Assembly (NCBI GenBank): GCA_022316685.1
Contig: JAKJHU010000056.1
Coordinates: forward strand, 2,285,872 to 2,349,871
Source of the DNA: Progne subis subis
Lineage: Eukaryota; Chordata; Aves; Passeriformes; Hirundinidae
DNA: 64,000 nucleotides
Direction: 5' to 3'
In this document: positions 48,193 to 62,045 of the stretch, one piece after another
How the letters are laid out: each line of letters starts with the position of its first letter
Position numbering within the stretch: the stretch's first letter is position 1
Notes under the pieces: generated by a model
What the model was told of the DNA's origin: nothing
The model's input: only the letters and a program-made list of their open reading frames with translations
The model's database searches: none
Translations under genes and position numbers: made by a program

Positions 48193-51100
48193 TAAAAGGG
48201 GGGGAAAAGGATGTCCATCACTCGTAGTCCAAGCTAGCATTAAGTACAAGGTCAGACATTTCTCAGGAGGTTGGTTACCATCATATGACTGGTAAATACC
48301 TCTGCTGCTGCCTTCTGCTTGTGATGCCTTTAAGTTAAACTGGAGTGGCACAGGGGGTCCAAAGTGACCAAGGAATTATGACTATTTATAAGAAGGAGCT
48401 TTTTGGAAACTCTGTAGGAAGAGAAAAGGCTCTGCCTCTTCTAAGCAGCTTGGAGAGAGGCTGTGGGAAGTGGTTTTAGGAAAGTTTGCCTAACCCAAAG
48501 CACGAAGTGTACCTGTGGCTTCAGGATTGTGTGTTAATCGAATGGGACAAACTGCTGATGGACTGAGGTGTGAAGTTTCTTATCTTCTTTTCTTCATGTT
48601 AGAGCTGGGCTGGAGACAGGGGAGAGGGAGGGAAAGCGTCTCCACAGCCCATGCCAGGATGTGAGAATTGCAAGAATCTACTTGGGACAGCTGCTTCCAT
48701 GCATCTCATCTCCCTGCCCCTTGTGCCCTCCTTCCCAGCCTTCCTCTTCTTGTGCAAGTTCATCTTTCCCAAGGATGTCAGCAGATCCCTGCACACGGTA
48801 TTAAGATAAGAAGCAAATAATGCTGGGAGGAATTTGCTGAGCCAGCTGGTCTTTTGCACCCTGTAGGATGCACAGACCAAAGAGGCATCTGCCACACATG
48901 TCACACAGATGAAGCCAACTTTGCATTCAACAACTGCACCAAACAAAAGATAAAAGCAGATTCAGCATAATAGATCATTCAAAGGGGCTCCAAATCCATG
49001 CTCCCTCCCCTCCCTTTGTACCCTCTCTCCAGGTTGCTTAGCAAAAGCTGATTTTATTTCCAATTAAAATATTTCAGAGCAGCTTTTATTTATTATTTAT
49101 GATGATGATGATGATTGTGTGGCCACTTTGAATCACACTGCTTCCTTCTAGTTCTTTAATCTAATCAAAAAACTGCAGCACACACAATTCCTTCATGTGA
49201 AAGGTTCCTGTGTTTTTTTCAGTGTTTTGCATAGCTACGCTCAGGTTTTTTGGCACATTTTAAAGTGGCTCCAGATTCATGCCTGAATTGCCATTAGTCC
49301 CACAGGCAGAAATGGCAGGGACACAAGAAGCAAAAAACCTCCCCACTAGCCATGTTCCTGGAATCCATTTTTTTGGTATCACAGAGAACTGTCATGTTTA
49401 ATGTGCACAGGCCGGCATTAAGGCAGAGGCTTGAAATGGAAGAAACATGAGTACAATAATTGCAGCATCTTGTGGCAGAGCTCAAGGTGCCACCGTTCTC
49501 CTGACTGCCAGCCAAGAGGAATTTCCCAGGAGCATGTACAGCAAAACCCTCTTCTCATGGGGCCAGGCAAAGTGGCATTTCATTACCAAGCAGTAACAAA
49601 GAAAACCTGTTTACTTCTGTGCAACATGAGCATTCAAATTACAGCTCAGGGTTCGGGCTGTTTGCATTAGGGATGAAATGAACTCCAAACACTGGAATAC
49701 TTGTGGAATGCTATGGAAATGCTGTTTCCAGAGAGGAGCTTTTTTCAGAAGATATTGAAGGCAGAGCAATACAAAAATGACTCATTTTTGGTTCTCCAAT
49801 CTAATCAGAGCATTTGAAATTCCACTGGTGCTCTGGCACAGGTTGTGTGTGCACTCAAAGAGCATGCCGTGCTTGGGGAGCTTCTCATTTGAGATTCAAG
49901 AAAAGAGGCTGCAAAAATTGGTTAACTCAGCCCCACGGCCATGCAGGTGGATGAAGTTACCCAAAAAGCAGTGTTTTGAATGGTTTGGAGACCAAAGGAC
50001 TCTGTGGCTGCTGCAGGCAGTACAGAAACAGCAAAGGCAAAGTGCTCCCTGCCCCCAGAGCATCCTTTATGTGACCAACAAAAAGCAAGATCTTGCTCAT
50101 TTCCCATTCCTGTGGGGAGTCGAGGAAAAGTCTGCTGCATCAGCTGCCCTGGTGGGGACTGTGTCACTGCTTTTTGCTGGTGTTTGGTGGGGAAGGGCAT
50201 TGCTCTCTTGGGAATGTGTGAGGTTCAGGGCCATGCACTTCTGGGGTACAAGTGTCAGAGGCTACAGCCACCTACATCCCATTTTGGAAGAGGGGCTTAG
50301 GTAGCTGGGTTCAGGTTTCAATGATAATTACACACCAAATCGTTCAGAAGCATTTTCAGAAATACTTTAGGTGCCAAATTGCATGTTGGATTTGCTAAAT
50401 GCTGCTAAAACTCCCCCACCACTGGGATTCAGGGATCAAATAGTGGTTAAGGCAGCCACATCACAGGTGACATGTGAGCTAATGCCTGTGCTTTCATCCC
50501 ACAACAAACACAAAGCAATTTGGATGGGCTGACTTCTTGGGAAAAGAGAGTCTGGCACCACCACTATCTGAGCGGAAACTGGCCACAACTGCCAGGAGGG
50601 AAATGAAACCCTCTGGAAATGACAAGTGAAATACAATATTTTTCACAGCTGGAGATATTTTTTGAGAGAAAAAAAAAATAAATTCAACATTATCAACATT
50701 TTCTATTTCCATACTTTTCTTCCGCAATCCCTTCATGATCAGGAGAGAGTGGGCTGAATACATTGCAGCAGATTATGCGGCTGTTATTTTGGGACCCACC
50801 AGAAATACTGTAATTTTCCTGAAAAATCTTGTTATCAGGAAGTTGTGCCTAATTCGGCATTCTCAGAGATTTCTGTAGGTGAGATAAGATTTCGGTAAAC
50901 ACACTAATTTTTGGCTGCATAACTGAGCTGTACTTTTCTGGTACAGCTAAAATACAGTTCATGATACAAAGGAGGGTTTCCCCCTGCCTCTTGAAAATCT
51001 TGATCTACATTCTGAAGAGCCCTCCCAATCCCAGTCAATTTGTTTCTTTAGAAAAAGATTTTCAGAGCTACATTTACATCAAACTAGAACTGTGAGGTAC

Positions 51101-54100
51101 AAAGGTACATCTCATGCCAAGACTACATTTAAGTTTTTGACTTTTGAATTTGTGGGGTTTTAAGGTTATTGAAGTTCAAAGTGGAGTTGTATTACAGTTC
51201 TTATTATGAGCATTGTGTAAAATCTTCCAAGATGTCCAAAATCCAGGCACTAACACTTCTTTTTTAATGGCCAGGAGATCATTGCAATGATACTTTCATT
51301 TGGCTTCTTTCATAACCCAGGCCAGATGAACACCTTTGACTCCAACACCTCAAAGCAACATCATCATACAAAATTGTTCCTTTGTTCTGACACATATGGA
51401 GAACCACAATTCTCCACCAGCTGCCTGAAAAGCTGCTAAGACAGTGGGTAGGGAGCAGAAAAAGGATGGGACAACCAGTCCCTTGGCAAACTGTCAATGA
51501 TCCAGCCACCAATTTAAACTCAGCATCACCAGGGCCTATGAAATTGCAGTGGTTTAAATTCTTCAAGGAAGGTGTCCTGGGCTCAGCTTTTTATTGTTCA
51601 TTTTACAATTCTGTTTATAACTTATATGACATAATCAAATGGAAAACTCAAAAGACAGGAGATAATGGTGACTTCCATGGTGGTTTTCAAGGTGAGGCTG
51701 TCAGAAAAGGGGACGTGCAAATACAACTTTTTCCCTACTTAGCTACTTTCTGTAGATAGGCTTAGGGAGTTAATATTTTTTACTGAGGCACAATGGGTGA
51801 TATTTTCTAATGAATTTTATTGTGGTGACTCAAAGTGTTGCTGCCTCAAGTTTGACCCTCCCAGGCCACAACAGATAATGTTCCTTTAGCTGCTTTGGTT
51901 TACATTTTAGCACAAACCCACTTTTCCTAGATGAGAGAGACACTCAAGCATGATGACACCCGAAATTGCAGCTACAGGCTCTGTCAGGGACCAGCTGTCA
52001 GTGCTCCATGTTTCACAGCTTCCTTTTTCTGCAGCTAAGCACTGTTGTCTCCATTTTATGAGTAGGACAGATGACCACAGTGCACAGCTTCTACAGTGAC
52101 CATCCCCTGGCTCCATTCATCATCTCGTGACTGCAAGTGTAGGAGAAAGCCAGCCCAAAACTGATGCTGTGGATATGAGTACCAAGGTGTTCAGCTCCCT
52201 TGGAAACCCATGGGAGAACAGATTATGAGCTACACGGGGCAAAGAATACAGTCTAGCAGAATTATTCACTTAGGGTAGGGTCCAAGCCAATAAATTTTAA
52301 TACCAGTGATTTAAAATAATCCCATGAAATACCTTGGTTGCATCTCCATTAAACTGAGAAAGTTTTCTCAGTTCTTCCTCAATACATGTTACACCTCAAT
52401 CCTCCTGTTATCCTAGTTACATCTCAGACTGGAAAATTTTCAACAACTTAATGACCTAGGGCTTGATCCCCGGTATACATTCCCTGATCTGTGATAAGCC
52501 ATGTACCAGAAAGAGGCACATCAAATTCCCATCTTATAGGAATTATTCTTTACTTGCTTCATAACGAATGGGGCTGTGAAGCGAATTCCACAAGGAACAC
52601 AGTAAAACTCTGCATTCTGCAAGTTTTTAATACATGAAAACATAGCCATTTAATTAAGAATGAGAAACAATGTCATACTGCACCAAAGGAAAAAATAAAA
52701 AAGCAAATTCTAATTTTAGGAGCTGAAAGTCTACTTTTCTTCCTACTTTTAGGACACAATCCTTTTACAAAGCTGAGGAATTAATAAAACTCACAGATGC
52801 TTTTGGTGTGTTGCACATCAGAAGTCTCAAACCTTTTCCTGTGAGACTCCATTCACACCCAGAACAAGAAATGGGTCATGTTTGTTCTACACAAGAGCCA
52901 CTTAAGGGGAATTTGGCTGCTTTGGATATTTTGAAGTTACTAGAAACAGCTCAAAACCAAAACATCAGGAAATATAATCAGAGGATATTTTGACAACATT
53001 TAGAGTTTGGGGATTTTTTAAATAATTGTCCAGGCACGTCGGATTACAGCACTATAAATGAGCGTCCAACACCCCCAAGTCAGTGCAGTTCCACCAGCAG
53101 CCAGGCTTTGCTCAGGACTCATGGCTATTCCATTTCTGTACACCATTTCCAAGGACTAACAGCCTGTGCATGGTGCCAGTCAAAAATGTGGCCACAATAA
53201 AAGAGGGTGAAGCATGGTGACATTTTCTCAGCTAGTCAGTGTAAGCAAACAAACAAAAATACAAAGGAAGGAAAACAGCCTTGGCACAGATGGGCTCTTT
53301 TGCATGTTGCTTTCCACACATAGAGCAATTTAATCTTGAGTCAGCACGAGTTAGCAAAGGAATGACAGGTTGTTACAATTACAAGCTGCTTTGGAAGTAT
53401 TACTATCAGTGCTGCCGCTATTTATGTTTAGTATTGTTATTGATGCTATTAATACTGCTTGTACAAGCGTTTAATGTTACTGTACCGATGTAAATAACAT
53501 CTGGATTAACAGTTGAGAGAACAACATGATGCAAACCAGATTGATGGCTGAGGACACAGCATTTATTGGGTCACATTTCTGGGCTGCGTTCCTGCGGATG
53601 TTGTGCATTCATACTGTGAGAGTCAATGGGAGGCTTTTCTAAATAAGCACCCCAGGATCTGGGTTGTGGAAGAGGACATGATGATGTGACTTTTATTTTT
53701 TTCTGCCTCTTCAAGGACAGATTTGTTACCAGATCACAGTGGCAGAACTGACCACAGAAACTCTAAGTCCTTCTAAATTAGCCACGAGCCATTATCCAAG
53801 AATTCCAATCAGACCTCACTTCGCATCTTGTTTGTATTATTTGTGGTCTCTGGCTTAACACCACAAATCACCCTTTGCCCCAAACTTCTTTCATCACAAT
53901 CATAGCAAGAGCTCAGCAGAGACCTGAGTCTCCCGGTGCTGAACACAGAGCAAAAGCTGATACATGCTCCACAAATCGTGTAGACTCTTATAGATGCCAG
54001 GAGAAAGGAGACTGCAATCTAACTTCCCTGGATAGCAAACCCCCAAGGGACATGGAAGAATGTTCACTGTAACAGGATTTCCACTGCAATGAACCTTCTG

Positions 54101-54556
54101 CAAGTCACTGCCTCAGATGTGTGAAGAACCATCCCATTTGCATTAGATGCCATCAGGGCACACAGTTTGAAGGCCCCTCCAAATCTCTGAGTCTCTCCCC
54201 ACATCTGTCTCCCAAGCCACCCAGCTACAGCAGCCTGACCCAACTCCCATGGGATGTGACAGCATGAGCAGAAATGCAGCTTGGTCTTCTCTGGGTGGCC
54301 TGGAGCTGTGCTGGGACACTGGCCACAGAGGATGGGTTTCAGTTGCTTCAGCACAGGCACCTAATGCCTTTTTAGGTGCTGCTGTCTGGCCTCCTGCTCC
54401 TACTCCAGGTCTCCCCAAAGTCCCGCATTGTAGTTGTATTTAGACACGTGAATTTCACTCTAAGGGAAGGATCCAGCACCAAAGGTTAAAGGATCACTGC
54501 AGTCTCTGTCAAGGTGCCTGGAGGCACTTCGACAGCAGCCTTTTATTCTGGAGCAG
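48193..54556. other. Unique non-coding sequence, no gene recognised
   Basis: The longest open frame of the window lies here (49777-50304, 175 codons, plus strand), but it shows no recognisable domain and a length expected by chance. 49099-49114 is (ATG)5. 50700-50960 and 52240-52330 are AT-rich unique blocks. No interspersed repeat was recognised. Confidence 0.5.
54552..54556 (+). repeat. Target-site duplication, left copy (AGCAG)
   Basis: AGCAG lies immediately before the TG of the solo LTR and is repeated exactly at 55226-55230. Together they fix both LTR boundaries to the base. Confidence 0.9.
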
Positions 54557-55225
54557 TGCTGAGGGTTAAGTTCTCCTGTAGAATTTTTCCCCCCCATGAG
54601 TTGCTAGATTTTTAAGTAGGGGTAGTTAAGCGGTGCTTAACCTGACAAAAGAAGTTGATCACTTGGTTTTGGGGAAGGGAGGAGGCTCCCAGGAGAACTA
54701 AGGAGTGGGCTCACTTCTCTCGGTTTTCCCGGGGAGGACGGTCGGGCTACGGAGTAGCTGCCTGGAGTCCACAGCTAACGGAGGAGTCTGGTCCTGGGAA
54801 TTCTATCATCTGTTGGAGTGCCCAGGAATTCGGAGTTTCTTCGTTACCCTGCTGGATTTTGGGTCAACCCTGGTACAGCCGCTGCGGGTTCTCCGGCACT
54901 GCCCACTTCATCTGCCAGGGCACCCCCCTGCCTGCCGAGGACAATCCATCGCTTCCAGCTTCCAGCCACCAGCGACGGAGCTTTCCACCATTTGCCCTCG
55001 GGGTTCTTGGTTCTGTTTTACTGTTATTGTAAGTGCTGTTGTTGTTTGTCGGTCCTGTTATATTTACTAGTAAAGGACTGTTATTCCTTTTCCCCATAGC
55101 TCTGACCGAAAGTTTTTTTTAATCTTCTAAATTATAATAACACGGAGGGAAAGATTTGAATTCCTTATTTCCTGGAGAGGCCTGCCTCTCCTTAGCAGAC
55201 AACTGTCTTTTTTCAAACACAGACA
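54557..55225 (+). mobile_element. Complete solo LTR, ERVL-like, with perfect 5-bp target duplication
   Basis: A 669-bp LTR begins TGCTGAGGGTTAAGTT and ends CAAACACAGACA, so it has TG...CA termini. It is flanked on both sides by AGCAG (54552-54556 and 55226-55230). A 5-bp duplication is usual for ERVL/ERV3-type elements. Internal landmarks known from the passerine family are GAAGTTGATCACTTGG, ATTTACTAGTAAAGGACTG, AATTATAATAACACGGAGGG and GCCTGCCTCTCCTTAGCAGA. The centre (54700-54990) is GC- and CpG-rich, as expected of a U3/R promoter region. No internal viral genes remain. Overlapping open frames of 93-125 codons inside it are incidental. Confidence 0.93.
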
Positions 55226-55230
55226 AGCAG
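55226..55230 (+). repeat. Target-site duplication, right copy (AGCAG)
   Basis: AGCAG lies immediately after the terminal CA of the solo LTR and is identical to the left copy. Confidence 0.9.
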
Positions 55231-56134
55231 ACATGCAATTTGGAAGTGAACCCTCTTACAGTCCTTGCTTACCACAGTTTCATTGGCATCACGGCACAGG
55301 CACAAAGCACTGGAAGGGGATTCCTTCTCAACTAAAGGGCCCTGTAGGATGCTCTTTGGAAGCACATATAGTAAAGTCCTACCATTAAATGATATTTAGA
55401 AGCCATCCTGGAGTAAAATTCAAAACCACAGTGAGGGTTATTTGCCCTTTCCATCAAATGCTTTCTTTCGCAGCTCTGCCCCTCTGGAACTACATCCACA
55501 GATTGTGCTGCCTGTAGCAGCTGCTGATGTCACAGGTAAGGGAAAGTAAAGAAAACAGACTGATCTGAGCTGTTGCCAAGTGAGTGCATTGCTAGCCCGG
55601 GGTCAAAAGGCTGCCCTACTCCCCAGTCTGCTGACAGGATGTAAATATACCCCTAACACATATACCCTAGCCCAGCCTGGATTCCCCCATGAGGATGCCA
55701 CTGTCCCAATATATTTAGGGTTTTTTCAAGGTCAGATGCCCTGAGGACATCATGTTCCTTGCTTGCACTCAACATCCCACCAGGGCTGCACAGCTCTGCC
55801 CCAAGCCACCAAAGTCCCTCTCACCCCAAAACCCACAGAAGCTGAACTGACTCATCAAAATCCAAAGGTTGCTTTTTTAAAGGTAAAGCTCTCCTGCCTG
55901 TCTGGGAATTGCAGACTTTAGGGAAAAGCCGTTCCACATGCTGAATCTTGCATAAATGTGCTTTATATTAATATGTAGATGAGGTTCATCCCTGACCTGT
56001 CACTGTGACCTGGTGTGACAAAAGTTCACTGGTTTGAGCCGTGCTGTGATTTTGGCTGTTGGGTTCCATTGGTGTCTGTGAAGGACTAGTGGAGATAGAA
56101 ATAGCCTCATTTAGTCAATATTTAAATTACAATT

Positions 56135-56174
56135 TTAAAATAAATTAACAAAACTTAAAATAAATTAGCAAAAA
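56135..56174 (+). repeat. 20-bp tandem duplication, AT-rich
   Basis: TTAAAATAAATTAACAAAAC is followed directly by TTAAAATAAATTAGCAAAAA, with two differences in 20. A small slippage duplication. Confidence 0.85.
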
Positions 56175-58002
56175 CCCCTGTATGTCAAATACAGAATGCA
56201 TCAAGGAAAATGAGACAAAATACAGCTGCCGTATTCAGGTCGCTCTTCAAGCAGACTTCCTCCAATAGCAGAGAGAAAAAAATGGTCTTTTGCTGCTGAG
56301 ATTGTAGTAAACAAGGGCTTGTAAAAGTGCATTAAAGCTGCTTTGTTCCTTTGGTTTATAAATGGGAAGTGCAGCCCCAGGTAACTGCTCTCAGTCACAG
56401 GAAGCCTGTGGGAAGTGAAGCCTTCTAGCTAGTGAAGCCAGCTATTTGGAGCTGAAATGCAGTACCTGAAACCCAGGGCCATCTCTCACGTCTCTTCTGA
56501 TCACTTCAAGTTCCACTAAGTGTCTCCTCCTTTATTTATGGAGCATTTATCCTGGCCATATTTCCAGGGAATGGAAGACCCCCCTGGAGAGACTTTTTCA
56601 AGCAATCACATTAAAAGTTAAGCAACTTAACTTCATACAGCGGAGTTGTCCCCATGATCAGAACGTACACGCTAAACCCTTTTATACTCTGTTGTACATT
56701 GATTATACTCACTTCAGTGGAAAAAGGTAAAAAACATAATTTCCAGCTGCAGTTGCCCAACTTTTATGATGTTTTATGTCTATCATTGAAATACTCAGAA
56801 TGACCCATTCAATTTTACATTACAGGCATTACAATAGCTGTAATCATCACCAGGTTGTGTGATCACCTCCTAAGAATTAGCCATTAGAGAGAGAAACTTG
56901 CTTCTCAAAATGTGAAGCCTGCAGGCAACACAGGAAGCAACCTTCCCTATTTGAAAAAGGCCAATTTTTAACTTCCCTGGTTTTTAAACCTGTAGCATCA
57001 ATAGGCAGATTTTACTGACATCAGGGAACAGTACATTCTTGGTCTGAAAGGCAATGGGAGATTAACTGTATGGTTTTGAATAGACACAAAGCAGGCATTG
57101 AAGCATCCTAGGGAAATATCCAGTCTAAGGTATGGTCTCCAACTGCAGCTGCTTTGGAGAAAAGGAATCAGTCCAAGATACCCAACCAATACTAGCTCAG
57201 CCTGTATGAGCAGGACATTACCAGCATCCCTAAATCCCTCTGTATGGGCACCTCTCCTCACCCAGAGGCAGCCTCACCAAGTTTCTTTAAAACCAAGCAT
57301 CTCACTTGTATTTGAAGGTGACCTTCCTGGTCTTCTGTGGTTTTACCATGACTTTCCTGCTGTCAAAGCATTTCCTCTTATTCTTTGAGCTGCTCGTTCT
57401 ATGAAATGTTCAGAGACTGTTTAGATGTGACTGCATGCCAAGAAATTACCCTGTAGAGCATCTGGCATTGGCATCAACTGAGGAATGAGCTAATGCCAGA
57501 CCAGACCTATTACCTGGCACCCGCACCAGTCTCTTAGCCTTTACATGAAGCAGCCAGTACCCACAGGACAAAGTCGCATGTCAGGCTGCTGTGAAAAGTG
57601 GTGCTGGTGCTCCAAAGCAGGGTGTGCAAAGAAAGAAAAGCTATTTCCTCTTGATAGTGCAGAGAAGGGAGCTTTGGAAGGAATTTGGGAAGGTCGGTTT
57701 GCTCAGACTGCTGAGGCAAGAGGAAGGTATTAGCCATTGAATGTAATAGGGAAGGACTCAGAAAAGAACAAGTAATAGTGAACCCCAGAAAATGGTTTTC
57801 CTGTGAAACAAAGACCTTTAAAAAATATGACAATCTTTTACAATAGGTTAGTTGTTGGCAGTGGTTCTGTTTTATGGCATCCAAAGATATGCCACGGGAC
57901 ATGTAACTGGTTTACCTATCCTAAGAAAAACCAGCATGAATCCCTCTAATATATATAACATGTATCCTATTTGTGGAACTTACTCATAGATTAATTTTAC
58001 TC

Positions 58003-58021
58003 TTTTTTTTTTTTTTTTTTT
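58003..58021 (+). repeat. Poly(T)19
   Basis: Nineteen consecutive T followed by AGCCTATTAC. It resembles a strong polypyrimidine tract plus AG, but no open exon follows. Confidence 0.9.
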
Positions 58022-58239
58022 AGCCTATTACTACCCCTGAGGAAATGAGTTTATCATGAAATTCCTAGATCTATGGCATCAGAATACTCTGGAGATTTGA
58101 ATAGAGTGGGTCAAGTTTACTTTCTGGAAAATGAGTAGTTCATGCTCCAGGTGATGCACATATGGCTACTCGAACAACTGCATCAACAAGGTATCAATTG
58201 TTTTCACTACTTCATCTGTTTTATTCTTAAAGAAAGAGA

Positions 58240-58240
<1 letters not shown>

Positions 58241-58283
<43 letters not shown>
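58241..58283 (+). repeat. Poly(A)43 with A/C-rich tail
   Basis: Forty-three consecutive A follow AGAAAGAGAC and continue into CCAAACCACCAAAAAACAAA. No recognisable retrocopy or LINE lies directly upstream. The second very long A-run in the window. Confidence 0.93.
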
Positions 58284-58285
<2 letters not shown>

Positions 58286-61200
58286 AAACCACCAAAAAAC
58301 AAACACCCACGGGCAAGGACAATGAAGGAAGTAAGAAGGCTATTCCAAATCCTCTATTCCACTGATGTCTAGAAACAAAGATCTTCTGACATAGCATATT
58401 TCAATGGCCTTTGTTTAACCTCCCCCCTTGAAAGATCTGAACACAGAGCCTTTGTTTTCTGGTGCTTTGTAGGCTAACCTACAGGTTATGCTTTGATAAA
58501 TGTCCAATGAGCTAAGGAAACATCAAGGCTTTTCCTCAAGTTGTGTAGTTGCTGTGTTGTCTGACATCTTCTATCCTTTTTAGACATTACCATAACTATT
58601 TAGGAGGCCCTTGTGCCTCCGAAGCTCCTGTTTGCTGTTAGCATATTGTGCTAAAGTACCCAGTATTTTATCCATTTTAGCCACTTAGGACTTTAGCAGG
58701 TCCTTTAAAATTCACACTTCTGGCTCTGTCTCAGGAGAGCAGGCAGCGAGTTTCATCTTTACAAAACCATCATGTCCCTGGGGCCTGACAGACACTTTAA
58801 AGCAAAAACAGAAACCCAATAGGTGTTACATTGTGGCACACTGGAAGCAGGAGGCTGGTAGCAAATGACTTCTCTGGCACAACATGAATTCACTCATGGC
58901 AAAGTTCTTAGTACAGCCATGGGCAGGCATTTTATTCCTGATATACAGCAAGATGCATACATTCCTTTGGTCTCCAGCTCAGAAACACCAAGCTGATGAA
59001 TTCATCAGCAGTTACAGAACCCAGACTCCAAAGTCAGGACAGTGCTGCTGAGACTGCCTCCTTGGGAGGGTATGCTCTAGTGTAGGTTTGAATAGAGGAG
59101 CCTTTAATGCCATCAGTAGTGACATACTACAGACTCCAGAATAGAAACTGGAAGGATAAACCCGTATAACACAGAAAAGGAATGCCTGCTGTAAGGGCTG
59201 CTTGCTCTATGCATTGTGCTTTGCTTCACATATTCATTGGTCTGAGATACTGGGTGCAGTTTTATCCCAGATGATAAAGTGCCCTAAGTGCTTTTCCTCT
59301 CAAGAGCCTTTCCCTGAGTATCCTCTCCTTTCTGGGGTTAGGCTTACCACCATGTGAAGTCACCTGAGTTTAGATTTTTTTCAATGCAATTTCAGGTGAA
59401 ACTCAGGACAACAAAATCCCCCTCAATACCCAAGTGATCAGGACAAAGACTTCCTTAACCCTCCTTCTATCTACCCCCTTTCTCTGTGGTCAAAGGCATA
59501 CAGTGCCTTGCCTGTCTAGAAATCAGAAGACAGTGCCTACACCTCTCAAGAGAGATGACAGAATTCAAGTAGGAATAGATGGCCAAACAACCTGCATGCT
59601 CCCAAGGTGATGCATAATCCATTCCATAGAAGAATTTGCATTCCTGGCTGAATATTTGATAAGCTAACCACGGTTCTCAGTTGCCCACAAGAACCTACAT
59701 ATTTAGACTTCCCATCGTGTCCTTAGGTTCCCATCAAAGCTAGTGATTTAGGTACCCCAGGCTGCTTTGATAGCTGACATTCAGACTTTCCCATGCTTCC
59801 CACAGCTAATTTTGGTCAATATTTGAACATAATAAAGCCTACCAAAGCTCCAGAGAATGTTGCAGGTTCAGGGAGATAATTTCATATTGAGCATGAGCCC
59901 ATTAAGGGCTGTATTAGTACCAAAAGCAACATCACCCAGATTCCCCTTGTCTCCTCGCCCAGCCATCCTCTTCCTCTGCTTTACCAACTGCAAACGTGAG
60001 GTTCACCCCTGTGTTTTCAGCCAGATCATTAACTCGGGTCTGCCTTCACCTGGCAGTGCAATTACAGCTGTCAGGGCAAACATGGCCCAGGGTGGTGAAA
60101 GGGTGCAGAAGCCTCTTCCAGCTCATGGAACAGTCTTCAACTTCAGGCAGCTCAGGGAACGATACCTCTAAAGGTGCTGCATTCTCATAGGGCTGTTCTC
60201 TCACATGAGATGTGAAAACAGAAGCCCTGACCTCTTGTGGTCATTAAACACCACAAAAACAGTAAATTGTCATTTTCCTAATTCCTTTATCTTCTGTCTG
60301 AGCATTTTCTACCATACATGGTCAAAACTCCAGCAGCTGTATTTACACCAGACAAATCTTGCTGGGATGGCACCGACCACAATTATTAGCATTTTTTCCA
60401 GCCCTCTACAAGTGTCATCTGAAAGGCAGTTCTGTCCAACAGTAGAACCAAACTTCCCTCTGCAATGTTAGAAAGCTGCCCGGGCTACAACATCATCTAC
60501 AATTTCAGGATTGCTTTACAGACAGATAGCAAACCACGTTAAGTAATTCATGGCACGTTTGGGAGAAGTTAAAGATGAACTTACATTTAAAAGATTCATA
60601 CCTACTTCAAATGCCTGGGGCTGGAACCAAATAAAATACAGTCTCCTGGTTTATTGTACATGGTGAATGATGAATGGTTGTTTCAATGGTTAGGAACACA
60701 TTGGGACAGAAAGCAAACCAGCAGTGCCAGAGTGTGAGGTTAATACTTATCAAAAGGCTGCTGCATTCCCTGAGGTCAGAAAAATGCTTAAACTGGAAGG
60801 CTTCTCCACCTGGACAGGTGCAGAGAGCAGGCAGAAGGCAAAGGGAAGCCTACAAGCACTTGTACCACTCCAAACAGGCATACCAAAAACTTCCTGATGA
60901 TTAACTGCATCAGGTTCTTGCCCCTTGCTATATGCTGATTCCCTTGGTGCAAGAAGAGCACAGCCAAAATAGCACAGAGCATTATTTGAAGCATCTTGCT
61001 GCACCTCCTGCAGCCAGAGCAGCCTCCCCAGGGCCAGCTGCCATCACAGGCTATCGCTGAGATAATTATTATTGGTGACAAAGTGGGAAACCATACTGTA
61101 TCTCTCCAGAGAGGTAGAATAAGCTGTAATGGCAGAGTGAACGTGTGCTGCAGGCACGGGATGGGAATTAGCCAAGGGTCCTCTCAGCATTTACCTACCT

Positions 61201-61884
61201 GGTTTCACCCACCCACCTTCAGCCATTCAGGTTGGTGTTTGTGCAGAGCCACGAAGGGGCCTGAGCCAGGATGAGGCCATGTGCTGTAGGAGCAGCAGAA
61301 AAATCCTCAAACCACAAAACATGGTAACGCTTCCTTTAATTCTGCAAACACTGCAAAGAGCCCTGATGACAGTACATGTCATTATTAAGCTATCAGATAA
61401 CATAAACACATTTTTTGGAAGCCTCTAATTTTGTATGTTACTCGTTAAAAGCATTTCCTTCCACAAGGCTTTTCCTCCTAAAGAGCACACAGGGGAACAA
61501 ATCTCGTTTCAGCTGTTTTCCCTGCGAATAACAAAGGGTGCAGTCATGTCGTGGTGCTCCTCTCACCAACCAGGGTGGAAGGAGGCAGGATGGAGCCCTG
61601 CATGTCCTGAGCTGCTCCTCTCTGCACCATGCAGGCTCAGGCAGGGCTGTGCAACACCCACAGAAATGCACACACGTGTTTGCCTCTCCCAAGCACCTGT
61701 GTTCCTCTGATGGCTGTTTTCAAGCACGCACAAAGCCCTTTTTCTTCACCAAAAAAAGAGGAAAGGCTTGAGAAAGAAAGAACCTCCAGACCCCCCAGAG
61801 CTAGGGCAATGGCCTTGCCTGTGTTAGCACTTAGTTCCTGCCCAGATATCTTTTTTTTTTTGTGCTGCAATCCTTGAGGAGTCC

Positions 61885-61955
61885 CATCATTTTAGATATG
61901 GGGACACTGAGGCACAGAGTTGGGAAAGCGTGGAGCAATGGTCACTCAGGTGAGA
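61885..61955 (-). mobile_element. Possible MIR SINE scrap
   Basis: ATTTTAGATATGGGGACACT followed by GAGGCACAGAGTTGGGAAA resembles the antisense MIR core (ATTTTACAGATGAGGAAACT, GAGGCACAGAGAGG, TTAAG). MIR-type elements are old and shared across amniotes. It is short, and its end coincides with the beginning of a CR1 remnant. Confidence 0.45.
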
Positions 61956-61997
61956 CTACACTGAGTTCTTCCACTCACACAGCTACATTGTTGGAAA

Positions 61998-62045
61998 TAA
62001 ATGATCTTTATGGCCCCTTCCAACCCAAACCACTTTATGATTCTT
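61998..62045 (+). mobile_element. Short CR1 3' end, sense
   Basis: AAATGATCTTTATGGCCCCT, TCCAACCCAAACCA and CTTTATGATTCTT form the last 48 bases of a CR1 copy, including the terminal octamer remnant. Everything upstream has been truncated. Confidence 0.8.

Larger units (their letters stand above)
55231..61884. other. Unique non-coding sequence, no gene recognised
   Basis: Unique DNA with simple repeats at 56135, 58003 and 58241 (listed). Open frames (up to 122 codons near 57534-57902) resemble no family. 61310-61480 is an AT-rich block with homeodomain words (CTCTAATTTTGTATG, CATTATTAAGC) that may be a conserved non-coding element. Confidence 0.5.

Noticed and set aside
49777..50304. Longest open frame of the window (175 codons, plus strand)
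   Set aside because: No domain, signal or family resemblance, no splice context, and a length expected by chance in 64 kb read in six frames.
54655..55099. Three overlapping plus-strand frames of 93-125 codons
   Set aside because: They lie wholly inside the solo LTR and follow its CpG-rich core; not genes.
58003..58040. Poly(T) plus AG resembling a strong splice acceptor
   Set aside because: The sequence following has an early stop and no open exon; a simple T-run explains it.
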